NCBI GenBank assembly: GCA_001630475.1
Contig: KV419400.1
Coordinates: forward strand, 496,940 to 560,939
Direction of reading: 5' to 3'
DNA length: 64,000 nt
Source: Sistotremastrum niveocremeum HHB9708
Lineage: Eukaryota > Basidiomycota > Agaricomycetes > Sistotremastrales > Sistotremastraceae
Part shown: piece by piece, positions 23,438 through 35,722 of the stretch
Numbering within the stretch: the stretch's first letter is position 1
Layout: each line of letters opens with the position of its first letter
Notes under the pieces: generated by a model
Told to the model about the DNA's origin: nothing
Seen by the model: the letters and a program-made list of their open reading frames with translations, nothing else
Database searches by the model: none
Program-made: the position numbers and the translations under genes

Positions 23438-25104
23438 ATGGCTAAAAGGACAGCAACAGAACTACAGACGAATGACGGGGACGAGTACTCCGGACCATCG
23501 AAGAGCCAGGCGTCTGGGAGTGGCAGTAAACCTCTTTCGACCAGAGGGCCGAATGTGAATGAGCAGGAGATGGGCGAGTTTGAAGATGCTTATGAGGACG
23601 AGATCGAGAGCGATGAGGAGGTCGTTGACACTGCAGACGCTGATGCTGGGGAAGATGGTGCGCTACCACTTCTAACTATACCCGATGTCTCTTCTTATGA
23701 TTTACAGGAATGGACGTGGATGAAGTCCTTCCTGCAGTTGAGGAAGAAGATGGCCCGGAGCCGACCTTAGACACCTTCATCCCAGGTCGCCACAAGCTCG
23801 AAAAAGATGAAATACTCCAACCTGATCAATCTGTCTACGAAATGCTTCACCATATGAATGTGACATGGCCCTGTCTTTCATTCGACGTCCTACGAGACGG
23901 CCTTGGCTTCGGACGCCAACGGTACCCTGCCACTACCTATGTCGTAACTGGCACCCAGGCAGATGTGGCTAAAAATAACGAATTATTGGTCATGAAGATG
24001 AGCTCTTTGCACAAGACTCAAAAGGACGACGATGATTCGGACGACGAAGACGAAGACGAAGCGGATAATGAGAATTTAGACGAAGATGCTATTCTCGAAT
24101 TCAAATCGATACCTCATCTCGGTGGTGTAAATCGAGTTCGAGCACAACCTATCCATGGAGAATCGTTACCACCTCCTTCACAACCCTACTATGCCGCATC
24201 ATGGGCCGAAACAGGAAAAGTCCACATCTGGAATATTCGTCCGCATCTCGAATCTTTAATATCACCCGGCTACGTCGTCGACAAATCGAAAAATTCACCT
24301 GCATTCACTATAAACTCCCATGGTCGCACTGAAGGATTCGCTATGGACTGGGGATCTTCGGGCGCGGCGAACCCCAGTTCTCTCCGCCTCCTCACTGGCG
24401 ATGTCCACTCTAAAATTTATTTGACGACATCTACCCCATCAGGGTTCAACGCCCTATCACAACCTTTTACTTCTCATACATCTTCTGTTGAAGATTTACA
24501 ATGGTCACCCGCAGAACCCACTGTGTTTGCCTCATGTTCGGCGGATCAAAGCGTTCGAATATGGGATGTGCGTGTCAAAGGGCGTAAAAGTACAATGAAC
24601 GTGGAGCACGCGCATCCAAGCGATGTGAACGTCATTAGCTGGAATCGGAATACCACATATTTGCTGCTCAGTGGTGGTGATGAAGGAGGCATCAAAGTTT
24701 GGGACTTGCGGAACTTGAAAGCGTGAGTCCCCGTTCTTAATTAGCATTGCCAATAGCTGAAGGTTGTGCCCTATAGCGATTCGGCTCAAGCCCCTTCACC
24801 CGTTGCCTCATTCTCGTGGCATACCGCTCCTATCACCGCGATTGAGTGGCATCCCACCGAAGACTCAATATTCGTGGCTTCTGGCGCCGATGACCAGACA
24901 ACCTTGTGGGATCTCAGCGTTGAGGCCGATGACGAAGAAATGGGCGAGGCACCAAGCAATACCAATGAGGTTCCACCTCAGCTGTTATTCGTCCATCAGG
25001 GTCAGAAAGATGTCAAGGAGGTGCATTGGCATCCTCAAATTCCGGGTGCAGTTTTGACGACTGCTGCTGATGGGTTCAATGTCTTCAAGACTATATCTGT
25101 ATAA
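23438..25104 (+). CDS. RRB1: WD40 ribosome-assembly chaperone (GRWD1/Rrb1)
   Basis: Three exons: 23438..23657, 23708..24722, 24777..25104, giving 520 residues. The start MAKRTATELQ is chosen over an in-frame ATG at 23381, because a T-rich stretch ending in CAG lies between them and may be a 5' UTR intron acceptor. An acidic N-terminal part leads to the CAF1C-type segment (SVYEMLHHMNVTWPCLSFDV), followed by WD repeats: VRIWDVR, IKVWDLR and TTLWDLS. A second acidic insert (DDDDSDDEDEDEADNENLDE) lies near residue 185. Rrb1 binds nascent ribosomal protein Rpl3 in the nucleolus and is essential in yeast. Confidence 0.93.
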
Positions 25105-25211
25105 TAGGAGCGAATAATATGCTCTGCGAGGAGATGATCTAATCCTAGAAAACGATCTAATACAGCCCAACGCTGTTGTTTCCTTTGGGTGATCTGATCT
25201 GCAATCTAGCG

Positions 25212-26451
25212 TCAGGACGTTTCCATGTGTGTGTCTATGATGGCTTTCACCTTCGCGATATTTTTGTGCAGGATGTCCGTCAGGACGGCATATATATTTC
25301 TGATGTCAATCAGATGTTGCCGTGCAAAGTAGTATTGCTTTTCGTCATGCTCCGCCAATGCGAGCTGCTCTCAGCGTCAGTATACCAATTTGACATATGA
25401 AGCGTGGTCCTGACTGGGTAATCCTCAAGGTGAGGATACTTGATCATTTTCGAGCATATTTTTGCTCGTGCAAGGTGATGCGTACGGACACCATCCCTTG
25501 TATTGTATGCCGCCTCTTGCGACTTGCTCAATTCCGACAAGACTTCTACGAGGGTGAACCATGGTCTTTCAGAAATGCAAGGACCGGATGCAATACAGTT
25601 GTACCTTCCTGGATTTGAACACCTGTCGGATGTCATTCAGGATGGTGCAGGTCGCAAGATCAGATCTGCTTACCGAAATTGTCCCCGCTGGCTCAGTATG
25701 ATTAGACTCAGCGCCTCACCATGATCCAGTGGAAGCTCACTCTTCGATTCTGTCGGACAGCAGTACGTTCGTCAGCATAAGCATCACATGAACACCACAA
25801 GGCACTCATACCTAGGCATGGACAAATTAACCCAAAGCGTAACAGTGTCCTTCAGTATGATTTAGTGAGTGAATGGATGGGATGCGAGATTTCTCACACA
25901 GAGCGACACTAGTTCATCGCACTCGTCTTTGACGTGCTTAAGAACTACCTGCAACTGCCTGTTCGCAGTCACATAACTAGGATAAACAGTAAAGTGGGCG
26001 TCGTCGGCAGTCTCGTGATCTTCGAGTTTTCGTTTCTTCGGTTTCCGTGGATCAATGGAGGGGTCCCCTAGACTATGATGGACTGTCGTGTCTGTAGATT
26101 TGGCGGCATGGGATATATGGAAATGTGATGACGGCATCGCCGATTCAGCGACTAGCTTTTGCATTTGGCTAACCTGTTTATGAGCCAAGCCGACAGGAAT
26201 GTAAGAAGCTCTCACAGTATCTGGTATTCAAACACATCAACAGCAGAAGTATAACGACGTACAACCCACTCATACCTTGCTTGGGAACTTCTTGAATATA
26301 ATATCCTCAGCCGTCGAGGCCACACTTTTCCTGAAATCCTGAAAGGAGACTTTTAAGAGCAGGCATAAAAGAGATACACAAAAAAGTCACGCACTTCTAA
26401 GCTCTTCTTGACCTCCGGCTCCATTTCTACGCTCTTATTTTTTGAGCTCAT
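25212..26451 (-). CDS. Proteasome activator PA28/REG-gamma homologue
   Basis: Nine exons on the minus strand: 26395..26451, 26276..26338, 25898..26173, 25812..25849, 25741..25749, 25674..25687, 25605..25622, 25415..25545, 25212..25364. The product is 252 residues, the length of animal REG-gamma. It has DFRKSVASTAEDIIFKKFPS at the N-terminus, SYVTANRQLQVVLKHVKDEC for helix 2, the activation-loop segment WVNLSMPRIEDGDNFGVQIQ, and KICSKMIKYPHLEDY near the end. The complex is a heptamer that opens the 20S proteasome gate, usually in the nucleus. A basic stretch (RKPKKRKLED) may be a nuclear signal. Exons 4-7 are 38, 9, 14 and 18 bases, yet they rebuild the conserved loop exactly. Yeasts lack PA28. 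Confidence 0.92.
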
Positions 26452-26580
26452 GGTCCACTAATGCGTTCACTGACAGAAAAGTCAGGGTCACGTGTGACTT
26501 CGGCGCGTCGCCTGTCGCGCTTCGCGTCAAGTTGGTTCCGTTTCTGTCTGGTCCCTGTTGAACGCCAAATCGAAATCCTG

Positions 26581-27287
26581 ATGTCACTATACCCAGATTA
26601 CCTGAGTCCCACAGCTACTCCTACGAAAGTGGGAAAATCTGGCAGGTCGAAAACGAGGAGAGAGGCATCCGGCGTGTTCTCGCTCTTCCAGACACCCCAA
26701 ATCCAGCAGTTCAAAGAGGCATTCTCACTTATCGATCAAGACGGTGATGGCATCGTGAACGAACAGGATCTACGCGGAATCTTCACGAATCTAGGTATTT
26801 CCCAGCGCGATGTACTGATAATGACACGCTCAGACTGATGTTTTACTAGGCATCACTCCCACACCAAGCATGCTCAAGGATCTTCTAACCGCCCGTCCCG
26901 GAAGTCAGGGAAGAACATCATCGGCTTCATCAGATGTACCTGGTGTGAACTTCACAATGTTCTTGACAATGATGGGCGAACACTTGTTTGAATTCGACAC
27001 GGAAGCCGAGCTCATTGAAGCATTTGAGAGCTTCGACGATGGGGACACAGGAACTGTGAAGTGTGATGAAGTGAGAAAATGGCTGGGAGATGTCGGCGAC
27101 CGAATGCAGGACTCAGAGGTGTGTACTTTCGCCTTGCTCTAGCTAATTATCTTGACAACCTTCGAACTCGTAGATTGATAGGCTACTGAAGGGTCCATTT
27201 ACCGATCGACAAGGAAATTTCAATTATCGAGAATGGGTCAAGGTTCTGAGAGTCAACGGAGAGGCTCAAGAATCAGAGTCGTCTTGA
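26581..27287 (+). CDS. Myosin II regulatory light chain (EF-hand)
   Basis: Three exons: 26581..26794, 26850..27118, 27174..27287, giving 198 residues. After a basic N-terminal extension comes ASGVFSLFQTPQIQQFKEAF, the phosphorylatable Ser region of regulatory light chains. EF-hand 1 follows, with the complete loop DQDGDGIVNEQD. Later loops (DDGDTGTVKCDE) are degenerate, as in RLCs. The frame is open back to 26461, but MSLYPDYL at 26581 is the more natural start; starting at 26461 would leave only nine bases between this gene and the divergent PA28 start. The protein would regulate conventional myosin at the cytokinetic ring. Confidence 0.85.
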
Positions 27288-27560
27288 AAACCATCAGAAG
27301 AATTCCCGATGTATGTACGATTGCTGAATGCAGAGCACGTTTACGCCCCACCCTCGAATTCATTTCAGTCACCTCTGCATTCAACTCAATAGCAATAGCG
27401 CAGGATATCAAAGATATGGCGCGAGTCTGTTGGTGCCTTGCCCAAAGTCTAGTTTGGCCTCAGAAGCCGAAATGCTGTCGGCCGGCATGATGCCATCCGG
27501 AGAGCCTACAAGATATAAAGAACCTAATCTCTCCCATGGTCCATTTCTCGATTTCCCTTC

Positions 27561-28709
27561 ATGGCGACATTCACCAGGCCGGACGGGCGCGTCGTCTATC
27601 CTCTGGATAATGAGTATCATCTCCGTTCTGACGAATCAGAGTTTTACAAAGCCCAGACCGGAATCACAGACGATGCTGCTTTAGAGCAACATATCAGGGC
27701 CGTTCAGAAGGAGGCATATGCTGTATGCGTCCTTGCTGTTCGGAGATCATTGTGACCTACTTCTATGTTGCTACAGGTCTTCCCATACAACTGTATCCGA
27801 AGATTTAACTTCGTGACGTCAGTAAAGCCCACGGATGCAGCTCCCATATCTGACAACAAAATAGATTGAAGATCTCTCGGCATCCTATCTATCAAGATGT
27901 TCTGAAACTCGGGAAAGAGCGTCCTGGGGCTATCCTCCTAGACATTGGATGCTGCTGTAATCTTACACATCTTCGCTGTTGATATTGAATCGCTCACGTT
28001 TCTCCAGTTGGAAATGACGCTCGCAAAGCCGTCGCAGATGACTATCCCATAGACCATGTACTTGGTTCAGATTTGCGCCCTGGTAAGTAAGATATAATGA
28101 GCTAAAACTTCACGTTCTGATGTACTAATAGAATTCTGGGAGCTGGGTAAGCCAATTGCCTGGGTCGCGGGCGGACCTAGCTAAACTTCATTAGGTCACA
28201 AACTGTTCAAAACGACAGTTAACTCGTTCCCGGTGCCGTTCCTGGCGGGAGACGTGTTTGATCCAGCGTTCATTGCACCTGCTCAACCAGCCATAGATCG
28301 GCTCAATGGAGCCACGCCAGATTTAAGCACCCTCGCCTCGTTGACACCTCTGACACACAGAATATCAGCAATCCACGCGTCCTCGTTCTTCCATCTGTTT
28401 AATGAAGAACAACAGCACGTTGTTGCAGAGAAGCTGGCGGCACTGCTGTCCCCGGAACCCGGTTCTGTCATCTTTGGCTCACATATGGGTGCCTTCCAAA
28501 AAGGCGACCTCATTAATGGCGTAGGAAGGGCCATATTTGCTCATTCTGAAGACAGCTGGAAGGACCTTTGGGACGGCGACATATTCCCGAAGGGGAAAGT
28601 CGAAGTGTCAACCTCGTTGAAGCAGGTTGATAGAAACACCACAGGCGTGTCGGGTCCAGATGGTGCTCGCATAGCGCATTTGCTGGTGTACAGCATCCAC
28701 CGCTTATAA
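27561..28709 (+). CDS. Class I SAM-dependent methyltransferase, paralogue C
   Basis: Six exons: 27561..27722, 27777..27817, 27865..27956, 28008..28082, 28132..28146, 28195..28709, giving 299 residues. Exon lengths are 162, 41, 92, 75, 15 and 515. The middle four match paralogues A and B base for base, and the last matches A. Motif I is ILLDIGCCFGND, then LGSDL, and EFWELGHKLFKTTV spans the 15-base exon. The C-terminal half runs ISAIHASSFFHLFNEEQQ and SPEPGSVIFGSHMG, nearly as in A and B. It lies about 8 kb from the A-B tandem and on the opposite strand. The substrate is unknown. Confidence 0.87.
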
Positions 28710-29000
28710 ATTCATTCTGTTCCGCGATGTCAGTCGTTTAGAGCGACTTCAAGTAACGAAAAATGCTGCAACCTCGAGCTCTGGTTGTGTTCTCATGTTT
28801 CATCGCCACGGAAGTTATGCCGAACTGGATACTAGATATGTTGCAACTTTCTACCGCGGTCGAGTGAGAGATAAGGAAAAGTAGTTCATTATATTTAGAT
28901 GAAGGATCTGGATCCAATGTAAATGCAAGATATGAGACAAGACTGCATAGATCAAATTAAAAGATTCCAAAACGGAATGAACGAGGCAAAACGACTACGA
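28710..29000. other. Convergent 3' gap
   Basis: These 291 bases between methyltransferase C and the giant Pro-rich gene hold both 3' UTRs. I see nothing else. Confidence 0.35.
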
Positions 29001-32000
29001 TTAACTGAAAGCACGTGGATCAAGTGGAAACTGGGGTTCGGGATAGTCATCAAAATGAGTTTCGCCATCTAGGAAACGTCGCAGTCGTGCAACCTGGGAA
29101 GACAGATACATCACAATGATTTGCATCTGTATGTCCAGTTTGAGTCGTAGGAGCTCTTGACAAGTAGCCAATGCTTGAGCTCGGGTGTTCATGAACATGT
29201 TTCCTTCGAAACCGAGATTCTTGAGAGATTCGATCAGTTCGCCAAATTCTGAGCACCAGGCTAGAACACCGAGCTGAAACGTGTCTATCAGCATCTTATC
29301 GGCGAAAGAGGAAGGCAAGATGGTGCGAACCTGTCCATATTGTTTGTACCTCTCGTACAGCACGTTTGGTGCAGCTTGGAGGGCGTAAATGAAAGCCTCG
29401 TTTCGTTCTATCGTGTCAGGTAATGGCGCGAACTGAGAAGGCTGGGTAGGGGGTGCGGATGGCTGGACGACACGTGTTAGTGAGCGCTTGTGTGTGGAAA
29501 GAAAGTGTGCCTACCTCTGGTTTCGGAGGTGGGTCGCGAAGCAGGTGGTGTGGTTCTGGCTCGACTCCCCAGCCATCATTGCCCATCTCATCTTCATTCC
29601 ACTCCATTTGAATTAGTAGCGACGGTGATCCTTCGTGTGAGGAAGCGGTTTCGACTAGAGTCCAAAGCTCTCGCGGAAGAGTTCTTGCGAGATCCGGCGA
29701 GACTGCAAATGAGTGTCGTCTGGACGAGGGAGGTGCTTGTGACGAGACGGATGCTCGACGCGCTCGATTAGTGAGAGAGCTTAGGCGAGACCACCGGCGA
29801 TTAGAACCGGAAGCTTCAGGTGCAGAACTGGAGATAGGTTGTTGATAGGCCTCTTTGGGCTGTGGGAAGGGAACAGGTGCGGAAGGGGGTGTTGTATGAG
29901 GACGAGATTTAGGTGGCGGAGGTGGAGGTACAGGTACAGGTACAGGCGGGAGGGTGAAACTGGAGACTGAGGCAGCAGCCGAAGGAGCTTTAGAAGGAGG
30001 AGCTGAAGTGGGTGCAGGGGGAGGTGCGCTGGTGGCTTTTGAAGCCTTGCCTTTCGAAAAGAGCCTGGTAAAGGTGCTGAAGGGCTTGGAGGCAGAAGCA
30101 GATGGTGGTGGTGAATCGAGATCGACTGGCTCCTGGCAGGTGGCAGGTAAACACGAGGTGATGACTAAGCTTATGTAATCAGACTTACTTCCGAATTGGC
30201 GCTTTCAGATGGGTCCGCAGGAGAGGAAGGAGGGATCCAATATTGAGAATTACCACCACCTAATGGTGCTGGAGGTGCTGAGGGTGCTGAGGGTGCTGAA
30301 GGAGTAGGTGCTTCTTTGACTGACTGGGGAAGAACTAGAGGAGGCGGTGGTGGATGGGCAGTGGCAGATGTGAAGGCTGAGGCAAGTTTCGCTGGTGCAC
30401 GAGGTGGTGGTGCTTGCGAAGCTGTCTCGGGGAGTGCGTCTGGGGAGGGTGTTTCCTCGGAAGTTGAAGGCCGAGGCGGTGGCAGCGGGAGGGGAGGTGG
30501 AGGTGTGTGGAAGAACGTCCGACTGAAGAATGACGTTTTGCCTGGGGGGTTGGCTTTCGGCTGCTGCTGCTGCTTTTGGTCTATTGAAGGTTGAGGCTGC
30601 GTCCCCTCCTTGTCGAGTTCCGACGGCTCGAGTTCTGCTTGTACGGCTAGCTGGAAATGAGTTTGACGATGAAATTGGTAGCGAAAAAAGATACGCACTG
30701 GTAGTCTCTTCCTTGACGCGAAGCTCTGGCTCAGGAGATGGCAAACGTGAAGTGCTAGGCTCTGGTGCAAGAGACATGGTATCGTATGGCTGACCTGCAG
30801 GCTCTGCAGGGACATTTGCCGGCGTTTTCTTGAAGATGTCCTTGAGCGAGCGATGGGCTGTACGAGCAGGTGCCTGCTCAGCCTGTGGCTCTGGCTCCGT
30901 CTCTTGCGGAAGGTCGTGAGGTGTTGGTGGTACTTGAGTTGCTGAGGGGCGGAAGATAGATTTGAGAGTTCTTCGACGGGAGCGAACTTCGTGGAGAGAA
31001 CTTGGAGGGGATTCAGAAGCGGGAGGTGTCGGAGGAGCTTGTGCTTTAGGTTTCAGAAGGCTTCTAAACGAGCGTCGACGAGTCAGTCTGGGGTCTTCGT
31101 CCAAGGGAAAGTCAAGGGGGTCGTTCTTGGGATTTGGAATGTCGGGGTCGGTAAAGAATGATTTGGATGAGTTGTTTCTACCCAGAGACCGAAGAGATTT
31201 GTTGCGGGAGCGAATTGAATGTGCAGTGGGCGGTCGAGAAAAATGCGAGTGACGATCGTAGGAACCAGATTCGCGTTGAGGGGGCATCGGAAGAGACGAG
31301 GACGAGCCTGGTCTGCCATACTGTGATGTCCTGTACCACCAAGATGCGGGTCTTGAGTTAGGAGGTTGGGTAGTGGTAGCGGGAGAGTCAAGATAGCCCG
31401 ATGTGTTCGCAGAATGAGTAAATTCATGAGGATCGACGAATTCTGTTCCTTCCGATGCATAGAACCGCTGATCCTGCGGAAGACATGATAAGTAAAATGT
31501 AAGAAAATTCGGTCTTATATAACGTACGGATGTGGGGCGTGCCTGTGGGCGAGGCAAATGACCATCCGACGAATTTGCGTAATTGGAGGTGAAGTTGTAG
31601 AGATCATGGTCGTCTTCAGAAGGATCGGGTGAAGGATCAGGTGCAGGTGTGAAGAAGTACCCTGGTCTGTGACTTGCATCCGACGGAGGCGCAGGAGCTT
31701 TCGGTCGATACACAGGATCCTCGATATCCTCTGGATTCAATATACCTATGCCAATAGCTGAAGCAAGGAATGACGGTATAGAGGCCTGAGATTGACGCGC
31801 CGAAGAGGCTCTGGAATCACGATTCCGAGTAGGACTGAAGTAAGCAACAGGTGGAGCTGAAGCTTGTGGACTAGGTGGCGGTGATAGCTTTTTGCCTTCT
31901 CTGGGTAGCGGGGGAGGAAGAGGGAAGACAAAAGCCTTCGATGATGGAAGAGGACTCGAAGACTTGGCCGAGGGATCCGAAGGAGAGGCTGGAGGTGACG

Positions 32001-35000
32001 GTGTTTCAGACGACTGTGAAGTTGGTCGTGGCGTTTGCACGCGTAACCGGGGTGGTGTCCATGCTTTCTCTGATGATTGGGACGGTCTACTGGTAGGCGG
32101 CATGGATGGGAATGAGGAAGTGTTGCTATACGACGAAGGCTTCAAGATAGACGGTGGACTGACGGGTACTGAAGGGTGCGAAGGAGGCACAGGGACTGAA
32201 GAACTCGCAGATGATACGGCCGATGGTGGCTCGGGTGAAGTGTCCTTCTTGCTGTATTGAGGGACAGGCCCAGGATCGTACCTTGGCGCAGGTGCGAGAG
32301 TCGGCTCGCCTGTCTGTTCTGGTGCCACGACGGGGTCGGGAACTTGAGGTGGCTGCGTGGAAGTAGAGGTCTCCTGAGCCGGCGCCTGTGCTTTCTCTTT
32401 GCCTTTGGACTTGAAGAAGGAAGGCTTCTTAAAGAAGGAAGCACTTGCTTGAGGTGGTGGCGGAGGAGGCGGTGGCGCAGGCGCAGGGGAAAGCGACGCC
32501 TCAGTAGACGGGGACTGAATCGCGATCGGAATCGATGACGGCTGCGGCAAACTCGAAGACGGAAGTGGAGAAGGAGGCTTCGCAGGAGGGGAAAAGATGG
32601 AAGGCATGGTGGCACCCGGAGGTGGCGTCTTGGATAAGTTTCGTCCTCGCAAAGGGACAGGCGCGATGACGTCCCCCGGACTCTGACGACCCTGCGGAAG
32701 AGGCGGGGATTGAGGAGGTGAGATGTTGAAAGCTTGCTCAAAGTTTTTCGGAGTCCGAGTCGCGGTCCTAAACTCGTCGTCCTCAGGGAATAGGTCCTTC
32801 GTGGTTTCTTTTTTCGACGACGAAGGAAGCGGAGGCGGGGACGTGTTCGCCGCAGCGGGTGACTGTGCGTAAGAGGGTTTAGGAGGCGACTTGGGCGAAG
32901 GCTTTGGGGAAGGTTTGGGAGGATGAGCCGGCGTTGATTTAACCTCTGGCGCAGGACCGGATTCGACGGGAGCTTCTTTGGTGGGCGGCTGGAAGTATTG
33001 GGGCGGAGAGGGGGATGAGGGAGAGGACGAAGACGAAGCTGCCGCGACTACTGTACGAAGAGGATGAGAAGCATGAGAGGCTGCAGGCTTCGTGGGCTGA
33101 GCTGAAGGTGCGAAAAGCGGTACCCGGGGAACAGTATGAGGTTGTGGAAACGTAGGTTGTGAAGTAGACCTTTGCCGAGGAAATCCTGCTGGCTGAGGAT
33201 CTGGGGCGGCAAAAGAGGCCTGTTGGAACGGGGATGGGACAATAGGCTGTGGGAAGGTCCAGAATTGTTTGGGAGGAGCGATACTCTGCTGTTCCAACTG
33301 TCGACCTTGTTGGGCCTCAGCTCGTGCTTCCTCTTGCTTTTCAAATGGCCTTTCTTGGTGCCTTTCAGCCTGCTTCTCCTGCTGTTTTTCGGGTTGCCTT
33401 TCCGGTTTGTCCTGCTGCCTCTCAGACACTCGTTCATGTGTTACTTCCTGTTGCCTTTCCTGCTGCTGATCCTGTCGGAGTTGCGGTTCGTTCCTCGGCT
33501 GTGTTGTGCCCGCTGAGGATTGCAAAAACTGCGTGGACTGTGAGAATGAGTTATGCTTAGGCTTTGGAGCGATGATAGGCGGTACAGGGGGGATCTGCGA
33601 AGGCGCTGGAGGAGCCGGCGGTGGCGGTGGCGGTGGCGGTGTAGCAGGACGACGTGGCACGGGAGCTGGGAGAGAAGGGGGTTGAGCCTGTGGTTGTGAT
33701 TGCAAGCCATAAAATGGTTGCGAGGTTATGACGCGGGGGATATGAAGAGGGGGAGGTGGCTCTGGTGAATCGGGCTCCTCCTCAGACTCAATGACATTCA
33801 AAGGAAGAGCTGGGTGTGAAGCGCCAGGAGGGAGCTGATGATGATCAGTTCGGGGAGGCTCTCTTCTATACACAGGTTCCGGGAAATCTTCCTGAGCTGG
33901 AAACCTGAAATCTGTGACCGCGACTTCCTCAAAAGGTGCGCTGATGATGGGTGAATGATTGTCCCTCCTCCCAAGACGAGACAGTGCCTTCCCTGGAGCA
34001 CGAAGAGAAGTCTTCAGCGTGGCCTTGGAGGCAAGCTTCAGCTTGGTCAGAGATCTTTGAATGACGCCCTTGGGAGGTTGCGTCTGAATGGTACTCGTAG
34101 AACCGATCATGCTCGGGGGTGCCGAAGGGTTAATGTGATTAGGATCATTAGGATCGACTTCGTCGATTGGTGATATACTCATAGCCTGACGTTCCAACCG
34201 CTCCTGAGGATCCTGGTAAAGTATAGAAGTAGACCGGAATGGATCAGGATCCGGGTCAGGGAAAAATGACTCTTCGGAGGTTCGTCGAGGAGGTTCTGGA
34301 GGTGGCGGTTGGGGTTGTGTCCGTGATCTCAGAGAAGCTGGACGGAACGACCGTTTAGAGGGAGGTTTGGTCGGTTTCGCCTGCGCTGGATATCGATTCT
34401 GATCTTGCTCGTGTTGACGAAGATAGTCAGCGAAGTCCTGGGACACAGGAATGTCGTTAACGTCGGGCGGCTGAGAAGCCGTGGACGGTTTGCGACGAAG
34501 AGAGCCGAAACGGAAGCGCAGATAATCGGGTGATTTGGGGTTCGGAGGTTCAACTGAGGGGGTATGAGATGAACCGGATCCCTTTCTTTTGCGGAGTGAA
34601 GACAGTGAAGAAAAGGACGGGAAATGGGGTCTGTTGACTTTCGCAGGTGCTTGGCTCGATATCGTGGTTTGTGCAAAATCACTGAGATCGAAAACAGGGA
34701 AGGAGACCTTATTCGGTGCTTCTTTCGTGATAGTGGTTTGTACAAAGGACCGAATGCGAGGCACATTCGGGCGAAGAGAGGAGCGTAACGAGCTCCTGAC
34801 AGAGTCTGTTTGAGACCTTTCTACAGGCGGGCGCTGCCATTGCCGATCAGGATGCAAATATGGCGGGAGACCAACATGTACTTACGAAGAATTGTTGTTC
34901 AGCTGCAGGCTCAGGTGCTGTTTGAACAGGAGGGGGCGCTGGAGGTTCTTCTACTGGGGGGTCTGGATTCCCTTCGACGGTCACGTCTTCAACAGTATCC

Positions 35001-35722
35001 TCCTCAAACTCATCCTCCAGAGATGGTCCAACGGACGAACGAGCTGTGATGCGAGATAGGGGACGTGAGGATCTAGAAGTTGATGAATTCTGGATGGAGA
35101 TGCCGTCGAAACGATTATTGAAGTTTTTGAAACGGGATCCAAAGGATGATCTAACGGAATAGTTTGTAGGAGTTGCAAATGGATCTCTTGTTTGCTATGC
35201 CAGCCTGGGTTAGGGCTACTCTAGCGAATTCCAGATGATGCTCACATGAGTATATACCGTTTCACCCTCAGAGGCTGTCAGAGCATCTGATTGTCGACGG
35301 TGTCCGTTCTCAGACTCCGATTCTTCTGACGGCGGCGCAAGAGAAGAGTCACGTTTGCGATCCGGCGGTCTGTAAGAGCTGGGCGCAAAAGAGATGGTCG
35401 ATTGCCTGTACGAGGGACCACCCGTGGGGGTTACGTTCCTCGCCGTGGCAGTATGTTCCTTGGATTCGGTAGACGTTGGAACCTAGACAAGTCGCTTGCA
35501 ATGCAGACTTGTGATGAGAACACTTGCGAGTCGCGGAAGATGAAGTATTTGAAGATTGGTCGTGAGGCAGTCGTGAGGATTAGGCCCGACGGATCTGAAC
35601 TGTGAATTCCAGTGCAAAAATGTCCTCCAGGCTTTCATCAGGCTTCTCCAGGTCACTGTCCGCATTGCCAGAACGTGGTCGACACCCGCGCTCATGGCCA
35701 CGAGGCCCCTTTACCTATTCAT
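29001..35722 (-). CDS. Giant Pro/Ser-rich disordered protein with a structured C-terminus
   Basis: Predicted exons on the minus strand: 35715..35722, about 35601..35655, 35246..35482, 34886..35194, 31528..34833, 30699..31473, 30189..30646, 29515..30132, 29001..29462, giving about 2,000 residues. The join between exons 2 and 3 is the weakest: it needs a gttcag donor and a 118-base intron. The long middle is disordered, with poly-Pro blocks, SP sites, repeated RSxKSL-type basic motifs and a Gln/Glu/Arg-rich stretch (33290-33480). The last 220 residues look folded and conserved (PRELWTLVETASSHEG, NMFMNTRAQALATCQELLRL, KLDIQMQIIVMYLSSQVARL). I do not recognise this domain; it reads as a helical bundle. 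A scaffold at the cell cortex or in signalling is a guess. Introns at 31474-31527 and 29274-29330 have no in-frame stop. Confidence 0.6.
33290..33480 (-). repeat. Gln/Glu/Arg charged repeat tract within the giant protein
   Basis: In the coding frame this stretch repeats short units of the form (R/K)-Q-(Q/P)-E-(K/R), for example ERQQDKPERQPEKQQEKQ. It has the composition of a single long charged helix or coiled coil inside otherwise Pro-rich sequence. Confidence 0.6.

Noticed and set aside
30316-30594. Gly-rich plus-strand frame near 30.4 kb
   Set aside because: It is the antisense shadow of the Pro-rich coding sequence.
35402-35605. Plus-strand frame opposite the giant gene's N-terminal exons
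   Set aside because: Composition mirrors the minus-strand coding frame and nothing in it looks like a domain.
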